The translations under genes and the position numbers were made by a program. 6,430 nucleotides of DNA from J134 sp964484045 (GTDB lineage: Bacteria > Pseudomonadota > Alphaproteobacteria > Sphingomonadales > Rhodothalassiaceae). Where the stretch lies: positions 1 to 6,430 of the forward strand of contig CAZAEP010000157.1 in the NCBI GenBank assembly GCA_964484045.1, given 5' to 3'. The notes under the pieces were generated by a model, which was not told the DNA's origin, did no database searches, and saw only the letters and a list, made by a program, of their open reading frames with translations. Positions 6,072 to 6,430 of the stretch are shown here, one piece after another. Numbering within the stretch: position 1 is the stretch's first letter; each line of letters begins with the position of its first letter.

Positions 6072-6430
6072 ATGACCGACAGCGCCGACAGCAAGGTCCT
6101 CATCATCGGCTCCGGCCCCGCCGGCTACACCGCGGCCATCTACGCCGCGCGCGCCAATCTCGCGCCGCTCGTCGTCGCCGGGCTGCAGCCCGGGGGGCAG
6201 CTCACCATCACCACCGACGTCGAGAACTATCCCGGTTTCGCCGAGCCGGTTCAGGGTCCGTGGCTGATGGAGCAGATGCGGCTGCAGGCGGAGAATGTCG
6301 GCGCGCGCATCGAGAACGACATCATCGCCTCCGTCGATCTGGGAAAGCGCCCCTTCACGGCGGTGGGCGACACCGGGCGCGTCTATCGCGGCGACACGCT
6401 GGTCATCGCCACCGGCGCGCAGGCCCACTG
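6072..6430 (+). CDS. trxB: Thioredoxin reductase, N-terminal part (cut by window end)
   Basis: First 119 codons of an NADPH-dependent thioredoxin reductase, the flavoprotein that reduces thioredoxin in the cytoplasm. The FAD-binding Rossmann motif GSGPAG lies at residues 13-18, followed by YTAAIYAARANL (19-30). GLQPGGQLTITTD (37-49) and VENYPGF (50-56) are strongly characteristic of TrxB, and the second FAD motif LVIATGA is at 110-116. The NADPH-binding domain and the redox-active CxxC pair lie past the window end, so their integrity cannot be judged. The reading frame runs open to the last base, so the gene is cut by the window and not visibly damaged. The GPWLMEQM variant (62-69) is of the kind I recall from alphaproteobacterial enzymes. 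It follows the PAS protein gene on the same strand after 122 bases, probably with its own promoter. Confidence 0.94.
   Translation, partial: MTDSADSKVLIIGSGPAGYTAAIYAARANLAPLVVAGLQPGGQLTITTDVENYPGFAEPVQGPWLMEQMRLQAENVGARIENDIIASVDLGKRPFTAVGDTGRVYRGDTLVIATGAQAH

Noticed and set aside
6015..6428. Open frame on the - strand opposite trxB
   Set aside because: It is antisense to an unmistakable thioredoxin reductase and has no motif of its own.

Overview
The window is a GC-rich (roughly two-thirds G+C by eye) piece of bacterial chromosome, almost fully coding, with seven genes and short spacers. The gene content points to an alphaproteobacterium: DUF2336 proteins, a DUF4136 lipoprotein, a bacterial CCP-type M14 carboxypeptidase, and a thioredoxin reductase of the form common in that class. 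The carboxypeptidase and lipoprotein remind me most of sphingomonads, but I cannot fix the order from sequence reading alone. I see no tRNA, rRNA, CRISPR array, insertion sequence or phage gene.

Layout. On the + strand, positions 2-607 encode a small DUF4136-type lipoprotein, followed after 66 bases by a complete M14 cytosolic-type carboxypeptidase (674-1804). This converges on a three-gene block on the - strand. In transcription order that block is an Lrp/AsnC regulator (4437-3937), a YheT-type alpha/beta hydrolase (3930-2872, 6 bases after the regulator) and a DUF2336 protein (2782-1817, after an 89-base gap with its own possible promoter). Divergent from the regulator, on the + strand, is a two-domain protein (4654-5949) with a DUF2336-like helical N-terminus, a Pro/Ala-rich linker and a PAS domain, but no kinase domain. 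It is followed by the start of trxB, thioredoxin reductase, which runs off the window end (6072-6430).

Regulation. The 216-base divergent spacer (4438-4653) holds the clearest control signal. It has a strong sigma-70-type promoter for the regulator (TTGGCA, 17-base spacer, TATAAT on the - strand), followed by two TTCGCG-centred palindromes 19 bases apart that would lie just downstream of the transcription start. That layout suits autorepression by the Lrp-type protein. A weaker promoter precedes trxB.

Overall this looks like ordinary core or near-core chromosome rather than a mobile island, and I found no clear novel system. The points most worth a second look are the PAS protein that lacks an output domain, its visible homology with the DUF2336 protein encoded on the other side of the lrp-yheT pair, and the lrp operator-like palindromes.
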